Assembly (NCBI GenBank): GCA_029204225.1
Contig: CM055094.1
Location: 23,122,657 to 23,186,656 of the forward strand
Length of the DNA stretch: 64,000 bases
Direction of reading: 5' to 3'
Source: Diphasiastrum complanatum
Lineage: Eukaryota; Streptophyta; Lycopodiopsida; Lycopodiales; Lycopodiaceae
In this document: positions 52,305 to 63,418 of the stretch, in pieces
How positions within the stretch are numbered: position 1 is the stretch's first letter
Layout: each line of letters opens with the position of its first letter
Notes under the pieces: model-generated
Told to the model about the DNA's origin: nothing
What the model saw: the letters and a program-made list of their open reading frames with translations, nothing else
The model's database searches: none
Made by a program: the position numbers and the translations under genes

Positions 52305-52390
52305 TGGTACCGCTGGTATGGTACCGCCGGTACCATATCAGTGGTACCGCCGGTACGGTACTGCCCTGGGATCCGCGGTACCAGGGCGGT
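52305..52390. promoter_or_regulatory. Left subterminal GGTACCGC cluster
   Basis: GGTACCG words recur about every 15-20 bases (GGTACCGCTGG, GGTACCGCCGG, GGTACCGCCGG, GCGGTACCAGGG, GCGGTACC) with GGGATCCGCGG between. The right end repeats the same words. They probably serve as transposase binding sites, by analogy with subterminal sites of known hAT elements. Confidence 0.7.
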
Positions 52391-52561
52391 ACCATTTTTA
52401 ATATTTTTTTTTATTTTTTAATATATTTTTAGTAATTTTTTTTTGCATATTAACTACCAAAAAAGGACAAAAAAAAGTAAAAAAGGGGGTTCTGGGTGTA
52501 AAAAAAGAGGGTACAGTACATGATGCAGGGGACTGTTGCAATGGCACATGGGCACTGCGAG

Positions 52562-52725
52562 TGAGCAGACCGAGGGGCCAATGGGAGACCAACACAGGGG
52601 GGTAGCATCACATGGGGGCAAGTACAGAGGCACATGGGCATTGTGGGTGAGCAGACCATGGGCCCAATGGGAGACCAACACAGGGGGGAGCATCACATGG
52701 GGGCAGGTACGGAGGCACATGGAGG
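52562..52725. repeat. Two tandem ~87-base units upstream of the small gene
   Basis: Units start at 52562 and 52649 with 'gagcagacc' and share 'caatgggagaccaacacagg' and 'catcacatgggggca'. They are the same family as the units at 52011-52174 in inverted orientation. Confidence 0.8.
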
Positions 52726-52762
52726 GATGATGGGGATCCACATGGCCGATCAGGCTGTGGGG

Positions 52763-52770
52763 ATAAATAG
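52763..52770 (+). promoter_or_regulatory. TATA-like box of the small gene
   Basis: ATAAATAG, about 175 bases before the ATG at 52943. The flanks GGGATAAATAGGC and CACTCACAATG are conserved in the mirrored copy at 51.96 kb. Confidence 0.5.
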
Positions 52771-52942
52771 GCACTCACAATGCCATTGTGGTCGGCATTT
52801 TCAGAGGCTGTGAGAGGGCTAGTGATAGACAGTGAGAGAGCAAGCGAGAGCCGGTGACAGGCTGTGAGAGGCTGTTTGAGAGCCAGGGTGCTGTGAGAGG
52901 GTGTTCAAGGATCAGGGTGCTGTGAGGAGAAGGTCGATCGAG

Positions 52943-53305
52943 ATGGATGAGCGCATACCACCGAAGCCCGAGGGCGAAGCCAGCAGAAAGCTTGAGGAAG
53001 ATATCCGAAGGCACAACGAGAGGCATCGGAAGCAAGAGGCAGATATCCGAGAGATGCGACAGACTCGACAGAGAAATCCGGAACCGGAGCCACCCGCCCC
53101 CGCTGTGGATCCTGTCCCCGCTGTCGAGCTGGATCTGGATGAGCAGATAGGAATGAATTTCACACGACGGCAGCTCATCATGGTCAGGGAAAGGGCGGCC
53201 AGACGTCGGGCTAACCAGGAGGCAGCTCGGGCTAACCGGGAGGCAGAGCAAGAGCGACAAAACAATGCAGTAGACGAGGGCGAGGAGTCGGTGGAGGATC
53301 AGTGA
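52943..53305 (+). CDS. Small charged protein encoded inside a hAT element
   Basis: This is a 120-residue frame with no stop or frameshift. Residues 1-45 are highly charged and probably helical (KLEEDIRRHNERHRKQEADI). A Pro-rich linker, PEPEPPAPAVDPVPAV, lies at about 50-65. A basic helical part with an internal repeat, RRRANQEAARANREAEQE, follows at about 86-103, then an acidic tail ending GEESVEDQ. I recognise no family. The start at 52943 is chosen because the same context precedes the ATG of the diverged copy at 51802. It converges with the transposase gene, with 517 bases between the stops. Unlike the diverged copy it has no intron. It could be a DNA- or transposase-binding accessory factor, but that is inference. 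Confidence 0.65.
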   Translation: MDERIPPKPEGEASRKLEEDIRRHNERHRKQEADIREMRQTRQRNPEPEPPAPAVDPVPAVELDLDEQIGMNFTRRQLIMVRERAARRRANQEAARANREAEQERQNNAVDEGEESVEDQ

Positions 53306-53822
53306 GGGATGTTTAGAATAGATGAGGTCCACCCGTATGTGGCGGACTGTTGCTATGTAGTTTTCGGCAGTTTATGGTGCAGCAAATAACTAGATGGCTG
53401 CTTAAAAAAATGACAGTATATGTGATGTTATCCTGATACAACGGTTGAATATATACATAGTTGTTTTTTGTGCAACGCGAGCCTGGTCATGTAAGATGCA
53501 ATGTCTGTAATTTTTTTAAATGCAGATGTTTTACATGTGTTTATGAAATGTCGTTTGGGGTGTAGGGGTGATTGCTGTGCTCATGATGTAGGTGCATATA
53601 TGTGAAGCTAGCATTCACTTCAAACGAAATTAAATGAAAATAGGATTCAGACATGCACATAGAATTCTTCAACATAAAATAAAGCATCACATGTACAGAG
53701 CGACATACGCACAACGTGCAGCAAATAATGTAGGCCAAACACTGTATATAAAAATCATTTGAGTACAATGGTAGACCGTCTGCTAGAGACAAACTATTGA
53801 AACTAAAACAACAGAGCCACAA
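53306..53822. other. Convergent intergenic region inside the hAT element
   Basis: AT-rich, with no frame of interest. It should hold the 3' ends and poly(A) signals of both convergent genes; AATAAA-like words occur on the minus strand near 53680. Confidence 0.5.
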
Positions 53823-56800
53823 TCAATGCTCTGGCTCTGACTCAGACGAATGCTTTGGAGACAACTCAGGGCCCCGAGCTGACTCTCGTAGCCGATATCT
53901 CTGCCTGTCTGGAACTGGCATGGGCTGTGTATCCGAGGGGGAAGACTCGTCATCCTCATCCTCCCAATCAGCCTCCGCATCAGCCCCCAAGCAGGCCAAA
54001 CCAACAACACCTGCTCCAACTGGCTGTGATACTGCACCTCTACCTGTACCTAGAGCCCTGCGTGGTCGTCCTCTCCTCCCTGGCAGTTTCTGTGCCTTGC
54101 CTTTCTTGTTCGGTGCACCCTTGGGCCTGCCTGGTCTCTTGCGGACAAGAGGAGCTGTCAATGCCTCGTCACCCCCATGCAGATCACCGGGCTGGCTAGG
54201 CTGGGCCCAAGCTGAGGCCGGCTGGGATAGGGAAGCAAAAGAGGGAACTCCCTGTGCAACTGAGCGAGGAGGATGAGCTCGTGGAGTGTGTGCCCGTGGG
54301 GCTGCTGCAGGTGGAGGAACTGGCTGTGCAGGAGGCGAGTACAGTGGCGATATGTACTGAAAGGGGCGCTGTGGTGGCCGGTACTGGTACATCCTGGGTG
54401 CTGCCAAAGGAGGAGGATGTGACGTGGGTGCTGCCACTGGAGGAGCCACTGTGGATGTGGGCGCTGCAAGAGAAAACCTGGGCACAGATGGTGGCCTGCC
54501 ATGGAGACCTGGTGCTGCAGAAGTGGACGGCGATGGAGGGGCTGCAGGCCTAAATGGCATCGGTGGCACTGGAGGAGCTGTGCGACGCACATACACCCTC
54601 TGAGGAGCTGGAGGAACTGTAGGCACCTCATGCGGCTGCTCTGGCTGGGACTGTGTGTGGCATGCTGGCAAGAGATGATGGGGGCGCCCTGACACTCGGC
54701 ATCTGCTGGGCCTCTGAATCCAATGTGGCAACCAAGTCGGCCAGCTGGGCATCCGAATACAAATGCTCTGGGCTCTGGGACTCATCCTGTGCACCAGCCT
54801 CTAAATCATCCTGTGCACCAACCTCTGAATCATCCTGTGCACCAACCCCTGAATCAACCCAAGCCTCATCCTGTGCCTCATCATGTGCACCCTGTAGACC
54901 CTGCATGGCCTCCCAATCTGTGCAATGAAAGTCATCAGGTGCCTCCTCTGGTGTGCTGTCGTAGTAACGGCCATGACTCTGTGCTACACGCATCCAAACA
55001 TCTGCGGGACCGGCATCTAAACCACTCTGCCCTCTATCAAGAGCCTCCTCCATCATGTCGACATAGGTAGGTATGCCACTACCCCCCCCTGTGTGCCCTG
55101 CCTGTCTGCCGGTATAACATGTGCCATGTGTCCCACCTCTGCCACGTGATGCACCTGTGACCCCTGCCCGTGGCGTGTGCCCTGCACCTGTATAATCTGC
55201 CTCATCCCTCTCTGGTCTGGCAAACACAACCTGAATGGGCTCATCCTCATCATGCTCATCCTCTGACACTGGCTCATCTGCCTCATACAATGGGGGCTCT
55301 CTGTGCTCAAGCCCAAGCTCTCTCTCTCTCATCTCGGCAAGCTCCCTCTCTCTCTCTGCCATCAACTGTGTGCCCAGGTCATCTGCAGGCATGGGATGGG
55401 TGCTGTCCGTAGGCAAGTCAACCTGGCGCTCCAAATCGGATATCTTCGTCTGCAAGGTTTAAAATTGGCATGTCAGAGAAACAACTCTATCAAGAAATGA
55501 AACCAACATACCAGGAGTCAACCAACATGCTATGAAAGGTTAGCTTATCACCTGCAATGCGCTCGTAATGGTCGGAAGCCTCCTGGCGAGACGTGCGTTG
55601 GTGCTACAGAACACCAACCGCTCCAACTGACTCACTGACAAGCGGTTCCTTCTCCTCGTGTGAATCAGTGCCCATGTGCTCCAATTACGCTCACACACGG
55701 AGGCAGCACAGTCCTGTGGTGCGTGCATTGAAATACTTCAGCACATTGTGGCAGAGGTGAAACTTCAACGAAACACAAAAAATGGAGGATAAAATGAGAT
55801 GCATACCTGAGAAAGGACACGCAGTGCAAGACGCTATATAGATGGGTATGTGCTACCGAACATGGTCCACCAGATAATGGGTAGCTGCCTCCTCTCTGGG
55901 TCCTGGGCAGCCGGGTGGCCGAATGTGCCCATGCCGAAACGAAATGCAGCGAGCTCCTCCATGAGCCTGATAGGATCCAAACCTATGTGTGGACCCACCC
56001 TGTGAATGTACTGAAGCCAATCGGCCTCGAGCTCTCTGTCTGCGATCTGTGTCGGAGAGAGGAAGAGGGGATGCAGCATGTGTGCAACGCTGTGGATACT
56101 CCTGTGGAAGTAGTTCCACCGCGTCTCCCATATGAACTTCAGCTCTGTCATCCTGCAGGTGAGGGGCATGTGGTTTAGGGCATTACGAAAAAGCTTAACA
56201 CTGACAGAAAAACAAACTAGCAAGTACTAAAAAGATAAAGGTCAATTGCAACACTGTACCGCTTACCTCTCTGGCTGCAAGATGGGTAGCTGCAGGAACT
56301 GTCCAATCCGGTCCATGAGCTCATACACCAGTCCAAGTGTCGACCCCTCGCTGTCAGCCATGCGGAGCACAATGTAGAGTGGTCGAAGCAGTCCTGACAA
56401 TGTCTGTGCATCCCTCCAGAACTGGTCTCCCCTCACCGTGGAAGAAAAGTGCTCCCCATCCTCAGTGTGCGGAAATGTACTGGCACCCCAAAGATCACTG
56501 GCAACCATCTGTAGAAGCTGGGCCTTGCACCTGATCAAATGGTCGATGACCACCAAGTCGAATGCAAAGCGCGTGGGGGTTGGCTTACGGAGGTCCAGAT
56601 GGCTGAACACCCGGAACATGGCAAGAACACGCCTCTTTCTGGTGACAAAAGTCACCAGGAAGAGGGCCTCCCGGACGATGGCTCTAACCCAGGGAAGTGC
56701 TCCAATGTCCCCCATCAGAAGGTCTATGCCGTGGGCTGCACAGGGGGTATGAACAATATGAGGGAACTCGGCCTCTAGCAGTACACCCATCTGAATGCAG

Positions 56801-58140
56801 TTCGTGGCATTGTCCGTCACCACCGTGACGACATGCTGTGGGCCTATGGCTAGGATGGAAGACCTGATGACATCAAACATGAACTCTGCAGATATGACTC
56901 TCCCCCCCCTGCTGCAATCCACTGCCCTCAAAAACTGTGTGCCCATGCAGCTGGAGACCAGTATGTTGAGGATCGGCCTCCTCCTGACATCAGTCCAGCC
57001 ATCGGACATGATGCTGCAACCGTAAGTGGCCCAGTGCCGACGCAGAGGCTCCATCTCTCTAGACAAGGACTCGACCCTATCCCTCAGCATGTGTGTGCGG
57101 ACAACCTCTGAACTAGGGACTCTCCAGCTAGGGCTGACAGACTGTGCAAGGCGGAAGGCCCTTCTGAAGGGCTCAGAGTCGGTGATGGCAAAGGGCAGGT
57201 TCAGCTCGTAAACCAGACTGGCCACGGCCTGTGTGGCCTCTCTGTCCATGTGCGGCTGATGTGCGCCGCGAATGGTCTGCTGCACGAGGGCTCTCCCTGG
57301 TGGACGACGGGTGGTGGACCTCCAGCACGGTGCACCAACCGTGACGGGAATGGACGATGACGCGACAGGCTGGGCGCTGGTGGATGCATCGGCTGTAGAC
57401 GTGGAATGGGGAGAGTGGGATGCACTGGCAGGGATGGGTGCAGCAGCATAGGTGGGGTGCACTGGTGGAGGGGCAACATCTGGCATGGGGTACGAAAACT
57501 GCTGGCTGAGGAGGTCATCCGGATGGGAAGGGAAGGAAGAAGGGATCTCTTCCACATCCTCGAAGGCCCGCACAGTACCATCCTGGGCCCGCTCGGGTGG
57601 CGGAGAGTCCATGAGAAAGTCGTAGACTGGTGGAGTGCGAGCAACAGTGGGTGGTGGTGGAACCGCAGTGGCAACTGTCGGACGCGATGGGACGGGATCC
57701 ACCGGAATCTGAGCAGATGGGGGTGCATGAGGCAGAACTGTCTGAGGGGCAAAGGGACCGGAGGAGGATGCACTCCCTCTCCTCGTGCGTGCCAACCAAG
57801 CAGGCAGCAACTCTGGGTTAGTCACATAAGGAGCGGTGCAAAATCGGAGAACGCCCTCCGAAATGGTGTTCTCCCCTGCCACGAGCCGCGGCCCGTAGGT
57901 GTCCAGTAGTCGCTGCCTGTCGGGGACGGTCATGCTGCCACAAGGGGCAGCATTCAAGGTGGCACCATTTTTGGCGCGTGCACCGAGCAGATGGCCTTTA
58001 AGGCGAGTGAGGGATGCAGCAAACTCGACGAGACAGTATCGGCAGCGCACGATCTTCTGACCGGTCTTGTTGGCCTTGTCGGCAACCCGCCTGACAATGT
58101 CTACCTCGTCCCACAGACCGGAAAGGTCGGATTGCACCAT
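53823..58140 (-). pseudogene. hAT transposase copy 3 (BED, DUF659, dimerisation, AT-hooks)
   Basis: Exon 1 (58140-56267) has a BED-like finger, C33, C36, H50, C67. A Pro/Ser linker follows, then the DUF659 catalytic region with HWATYGCSIMSDGWTD, VTDNATNCIQMGVLLEAEF and PCAAHGIDLLMGDI. Exon 2 is 56152-55807, with MTELKFIWETRWNYF and PIIWWTMFGS. Exon 3 is 55713-55552, with the dimerisation block VCERNWSTWALIHTRRRNRLSV. Exon 4 starts at 55449 and is acidic. The tail to 53823 is Pro-rich and then carries AT-hooks KRPGRPKG and RRGRPRR. The introns (114, 93 and 102 bases) keep frame. Lesions: a TAG at 55836-55834 in exon 2, and a frame change between 54794 and 54628 that is either an indel or an unrecognised intron. 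Without the TAG the gene would look nearly intact. Confidence 0.85.
55834..55836 (-). other. In-frame TAG stop in the transposase
   Basis: The stop follows GSTYPSI and precedes RLALRVLSQ, a block that copy 2 keeps (RTLAFRVLSQ near 44370). The reading frame is therefore otherwise maintained to the splice donor at 55806. Confidence 0.8.
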
Positions 58141-58423
58141 TGCAGATGAAATGAGGGATGGATTGCTGGAAAAAAAACAGCAGGGTTCACTGTTGGAGAG
58201 ACGCTGAAAATGGGCGAATGCAGGGCAAAGGAAATCAGATGCAAGGCAGGGCGTTGCGTGGGCGATGGGCGACGCAAGGAATCAAAGGCAGGCAAGAAAA
58301 ACCAGCAGCGATGGCAGGGCGGAGAGGGCGCAAAAAAATTTCAGAGGAAATGCGAGGGGGGCGGGTAGGTTTAGGTAAAAAAAAATTTTAAAAAATATTA
58401 AATAATAAATATATTATTATATT
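58141..58423 (-). promoter_or_regulatory. 5' region of the hAT transposase gene
   Basis: Upstream region of the minus-strand transposase. It has a short run of A and T near 58378-58420 and no recognisable coding sequence. A promoter must lie here, but I cannot point to a definite TATA box. Confidence 0.4.
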
Positions 58424-58493
58424 GTGGTACCGCGGTACCATGGTACCGCGGTACCAGTATGGTCCCGCGGTACCGGGATCCGCGGGACCTATG
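58424..58493. promoter_or_regulatory. Right subterminal GGTACCGC cluster
   Basis: GGTACCGCGGTACC occurs twice (58426-58439 and 58442-58455), then GTCCCGCGGTACCGGGATCC and the terminus CGCGGGACCTATG. It mirrors 52293-52390. Confidence 0.75.
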
Positions 58494-58525
58494 ATATATA
58501 TATATATATATATATTATATATGGT
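58494..58525. repeat. (TA)n run flanking the hAT element on the right
   Basis: About 11 TA units, then TATTATATATGGTGCCGCC. A further GGTACCGC word at 58540-58547 suggests another decayed element end. Confidence 0.9.
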
Positions 58526-58994
58526 GCCGCCTTGGTACCGCATTTTGCTAGTGTTAAATGACGTTCTACTACAATCCTCATTTAATGTATTCTGAATATT
58601 ATATACCTAGTTTTGAAAGGACCAAATTATGTCATGGTTGTTGACACAAATGTTGACTATGGGTTTTCTGTCCATAATTCTCTATTGCGTTGAACTAATA
58701 GTTGTAGTTGGTGTTAGACATTATTCGATACTACAATCTTGAATTAAACTCGAGTGGTTACTGGAAATCATGTCTAGCTATTTTATTAGCAGAAATAGGG
58801 CCGATACAATTACTAATATTTAACAAAAATAGGGTCCCTGTAGTGTTTTAAAAAAAATTGAAAAACAACCATCAGATCCCCATAACATTTCTTGCAATTT
58901 TTGTATACATCTCCCAAAAAAAAAAATCCGGGACAGCGTTCCAGTCCAAAAACTTGGAAAACGTTCCAAAATGCGGAGTCTAAGACACACACAC

Positions 58995-58998
<4 letters not shown>
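58526..58998. other. AT-rich spacer
   Basis: No gene or repeat pair recognised apart from the GGTACCGC word near its left edge. Confidence 0.4.

Positions 58999-59034
<36 letters not shown>
58999..59034. repeat. (TA)n microsatellite
   Basis: About 18 TA units. The sequence to its right ('ctatactagcgaag', 'cgtcaatgatgggcagccga') resembles the sequence right of the TA-rich run at 41980-42020 ('acactagtgggtt', 'cgttgacgagcaaccga'), so both LINE tails sit beside a related boundary. Confidence 0.9.
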
Positions 59035-59036
<2 letters not shown>

Positions 59037-59107
59037 ATACTAGCGAAGTGTGCCCGTCAATGATGGGCAGCCGATGATGTGTGTGTGCGCGCACGGGGGC
59101 GTGCGAC

Positions 59108-60393
<1,286 letters not shown>

Positions 60394-60400
<7 letters not shown>

Positions 60401-60844
60401 TAGATACAAGATTAATGAGGGAAAAGGTAGAGGAAAGGCAGAAGGACAGACAAAAGAAAGGGCAGGGACAGGGACAGGTAGCGAGGGGGAAGCAGGAGCG
60501 GGTCAGGAAGCAAAAGGGAGGGCAGGGACAGGGACAGGTACAGGTAGCGAGGAGACAAGGGCAGGAATAGGCAGGAGGAAGGGAGAGGGAGATGGGTAGG
60601 CAGCGGGACAGGTAGTGAGGAAGATAGGGCAAGAATAGGGTGCGATGACAGGAGGGGCAGGTAGCGAGGCAGGTTAGCGATGGCAGGGTAGCGGTGGAGG
60701 GCTAGCGATGGCAGGGTAGCGATGGAGGGCAGCGAGCAGCAGCAGCAAGGTAGCGATCTCAACAGCAGGGCGCCATCACTGCAGGGAGCCATCGCAGGAG
60801 GGAGGAGGGAGGGAGGAGAAAGGGAGGAAGGAGAAGCTGCCATC

Positions 60845-60903
<59 letters not shown>
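60394..60903 (-). promoter_or_regulatory. Pyrimidine-rich leader of the ORF1-only LINE
   Basis: On the minus strand this is a CT-rich leader with short loosely tandem words ('ctaccctgccatcgctagc', 'cctgtccctgtccctgccct'), opening with the (CT)n array at 60846-60903. No gene; the long Ser/Leu/Pro frames here are low complexity. Confidence 0.55.
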
Positions 60904-60910
<7 letters not shown>

Positions 60911-61261
60911 GATGCATACTATGTCATGCATCCTACTCCATTCATAAAAGATTCCATTCCATATTTTTGAACTAAAAGATGTTCATGCGGGAGGATGCAC
61001 CCATGCCGCCGTGGGTGCATCCTCTTACCCCATGCATAGGCACACGTCACACACAAATAAAACCTTGACATAATCATCCTCAAACGTATTTAGTTTTTAG
61101 CTTTTTCCCTGTGTGTGTGTGTGTGTGTGTGATGTTTTATGCCGGCAAAGCGTGACATTTCCCATGCATGCATCTAAGGGGCCCACTCCAAATTCAAATT
61201 ACCCTTTACCCACACACACTCTAATTCATCATTTGTTTCCTGGTGGGCACAGGGCCTCTCT
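60904..61261. other. Spacer with (GT)n run
   Basis: About 12 GT units at 61111-61134. No gene is seen. Confidence 0.5.
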
Positions 61262-61841
61262 CTCTCTCTCTAAGCCTATGGTAGGCCTACATGGCTTGCC
61301 ATGTGGCAAACCCCAAGCTTGCATGATTTTCCAAGAGGCAATCTATGATAGGCTTGGTAGATAGTAGGCCTCTGTGGCCTACTACACAAGCCTATGGTAG
61401 GCCATGTGGCAAGCCGCACAAGCCTATGGTAGGCCTACATGGCTTGCCACATGGCCAGTCCCAAGCCTACATGGTTTTCCACGTGGCAGGCCTACGTGGC
61501 TTGCCATGTGACAACTTTCGAGTCCCAATTCTCTCTCTCTATGTCCACTCAGGCCTACGTGGCAGAGCCTGGTTGGCTTGCCACGCAAGCTTATGTTAAA
61601 ACTACGTGGTTTGCCACATGGCAAACCCCAAGCTTGCATGACTTGCCATGGGGTAGGCCTACATGGCTTGCCATGTGGCAGTCTGCGACAAGCTTGGTAG
61701 ATAGCAGACCTGTGACATGTCTGTGGCTTGCTACACAAGCCTATGGTAGTTCTACGTGGCTTTCCACATGGCAAGTCCCAAGCCTAGATGGTTTGACACC
61801 TGGCAAGCCTATGTGGCTTGCCATGTGGCAACTTTCGAGCC

Positions 61842-61903
<62 letters not shown>
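61262..61903 (+). repeat. LINE leader repeats with GCCATGTGGC words and (CT)n
   Basis: Two related blocks, about 61272-61540 and 61548-61850, are each built from words like 'cctatggtaggcctacatgg', 'cttgccatgtggca' and 'caaccccaagcttgcatga'. Each ends 'caactttcgag.ccc' followed by a CT run. The second run, 61843-61903, has about 30 CT units. They lie 5' of LINE ORF1 and may be promoter repeats; similar sequence is found at 42130-42424. Confidence 0.75.
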
Positions 61904-61908
<5 letters not shown>

Positions 61909-62424
61909 CTTCCATCTCCATCACCTTCTCCATCTCCACGCAGCCATCATCTCCTCACTGCTTCCATCTCCATGCAACTCTCACTTCTTTCTAGCTTTCT
62001 TTGTGGCTAGATCTACCTTTTTTGTGCATGACACTTTCTTGCATCACTTTTAGCTACTCTAAGCTTGTTTCTCAAGATTTCATTGCTGCTATCCTTTCGT
62101 AATAGATCCTCAACAGTTTGAGTTCTGTAAATTTGATTTTTCTTGATCTCAAAATTTTCGCCGTCTGTAAAATCCGTACAGTCCCTACGGATCAGTACCA
62201 TAGTGCAAGTACAGTCTGACGACTGCGTAGTGCTCTGTCTTGCCTTCGATCTGAATCAATTTTCGGGTCAATCGGACTTCGTATGACAAAGTTACACTCA
62301 TTTTCGTAAAACTGCTTGATTAGGGTTTTGCTTCCTCTCTCATCTATCTCCTGCAAATCATCCTACGGCTTCGCTTCGCCTTCCTCCAGGCTTTGTCTTG
62401 CGCACAAAGCGTGCTAAGAAGTTT
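61904..62424 (+). other. Untranslated leader of the plus-strand LINE
   Basis: 'catctcca' words cluster at 61910-61975. No coding sequence is recognised before ORF1. Confidence 0.5.
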
Positions 62425-63418
62425 ATGTCTACAGGCTCTCGCAAACGTCTTCGTACTTTGGAAATTGCATCCACCATGCCTACTGATTCTGTCAGTGCTC
62501 CACCGCCACAGGTTGCTGCTTCAGCTGCTATGGGAGACATGCCACATCTACACGCGGCACACCACTCCTGAGAACATCTCCTCGTTGAATGAGTACATTT
62601 CTAAGCAATTTGCCGCTTTTCTTTCACAACTCAATGAACTTCGTGGGGATTTGCTTACTAAGACTGCCACGATTGACGCTCAACAGGCTGAAATTGCTTC
62701 TCTTCGTGCTACGCTTAGTGCTTTGCAGAGGGACATCATCCCTAATATCTCCCGTGCTGTTGAGGATACTAAGGCATCCATGAGTAAGCTTCCTCTACTT
62801 GAGCGCCAGATACATGACACTGTTGAGTGCACTGCCCGGATTCCCGTTCTTGAACAGCGGCTTCATGAGCCGGTGGAACATGTACAGAAAGTATCTACTC
62901 TCGAGCAAGAAGTACATGAGACCAAAACATGGGCTTCTACCTTGAGATCATCTACCACCTCTTCGTCTTCTGTAGCACCCTCCTTAGACACCACGGTACA
63001 AGGCGTCTTGGCTGAACAACAACGTCGGGATGACAAAAAGCTGAACTTAAGATTCCGGGGTCTTCCCACTGAGGGCACAACACTGGACCAGGTTACCTCT
63101 TTGTTTACTTCACGCATGGGGCTCTCAATTCCAGGTATCCAGTATGCTTGGCGCCTCCAGCATGATCCGAAGGTATTATTTGTCAAATTCAAAACTATGG
63201 ACGACCTGCAGACAGTTCTTCGTGCGCGTCGTACTCTCCGAGGCTCTCAGATTTACATAGATGATGACCTTACTCACTGCCAATGGTTACGGCGTAGAAC
63301 TATTATTCAGGAGGCAAGGACAAAACAACAGCGGGTGGTATTTAGAAATGGCAACCCTCGCTTTTTTCCAAGCGTCAATAGGAAGTTGGGGTACTCAGGC
63401 ATGGGAGCAGCCCGATAG
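62425..63418 (+). pseudogene. LINE ORF1 (coiled coil plus RNA-binding region)
   Basis: I prefer ATG 62425 (MSTGSRKRLRTLEI), whose basic start suits ORF1. That frame stops near 62570, and the main frame, open from 62393, takes over, so one indel lies near 62540. The main frame has a long coiled-coil region, 62585-62930 (YISKQFAAFLSQLNELRGDL, AEIASLRATLSALQRD), then a Ser/Thr linker. The conserved C-terminal part follows: LNLRFRGLPTEGTTLDQV, VLFVKFKTMDDLQTVLRARR, IYIDDDLTHCQW and QQRVVFRNGNPRFFP. This is the L1-type ORF1 plan. Confidence 0.78.

Larger units (their letters stand above)
52293..58493. mobile_element. 6.2 kb two-gene hAT element
   Basis: The left end reads CATAGTACCC and the right end GGGACCTATG, so the termini are inverted (CATAG/CTATG). 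On each side the eight flanking bases are ATATATAT, fitting the 8-base target duplication of hAT elements, though within TA arrays this is also expected by chance. Inside both ends are clusters of GGTACC/GGTACCGC words. It contains a small plus-strand gene (52943-53305) and a minus-strand transposase gene (58140 to 53823) that converge. GC content is clearly above that of the copia-rich regions. Confidence 0.78.

Noticed and set aside
51740-52945. A single recent giant palindrome
   Set aside because: The two halves are clearly diverged, one has an intron and stops, and the termini differ, so two separate related elements fit better than a fresh inverted duplication.
53797-54553. Plus-strand frames at 53797-54276 and 54254-54692
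   Set aside because: They are antisense shadows of the Pro-rich, AT-hook-bearing transposase tail; the homologue at 40440-41000 confirms the minus-strand frame as the real one.
58420-58550. Restriction-site-like GGTACC cluster as a cloning artefact
   Set aside because: The same words, in inverted order, occur at the other end of the element 6 kb away, which a vector artefact would not explain.
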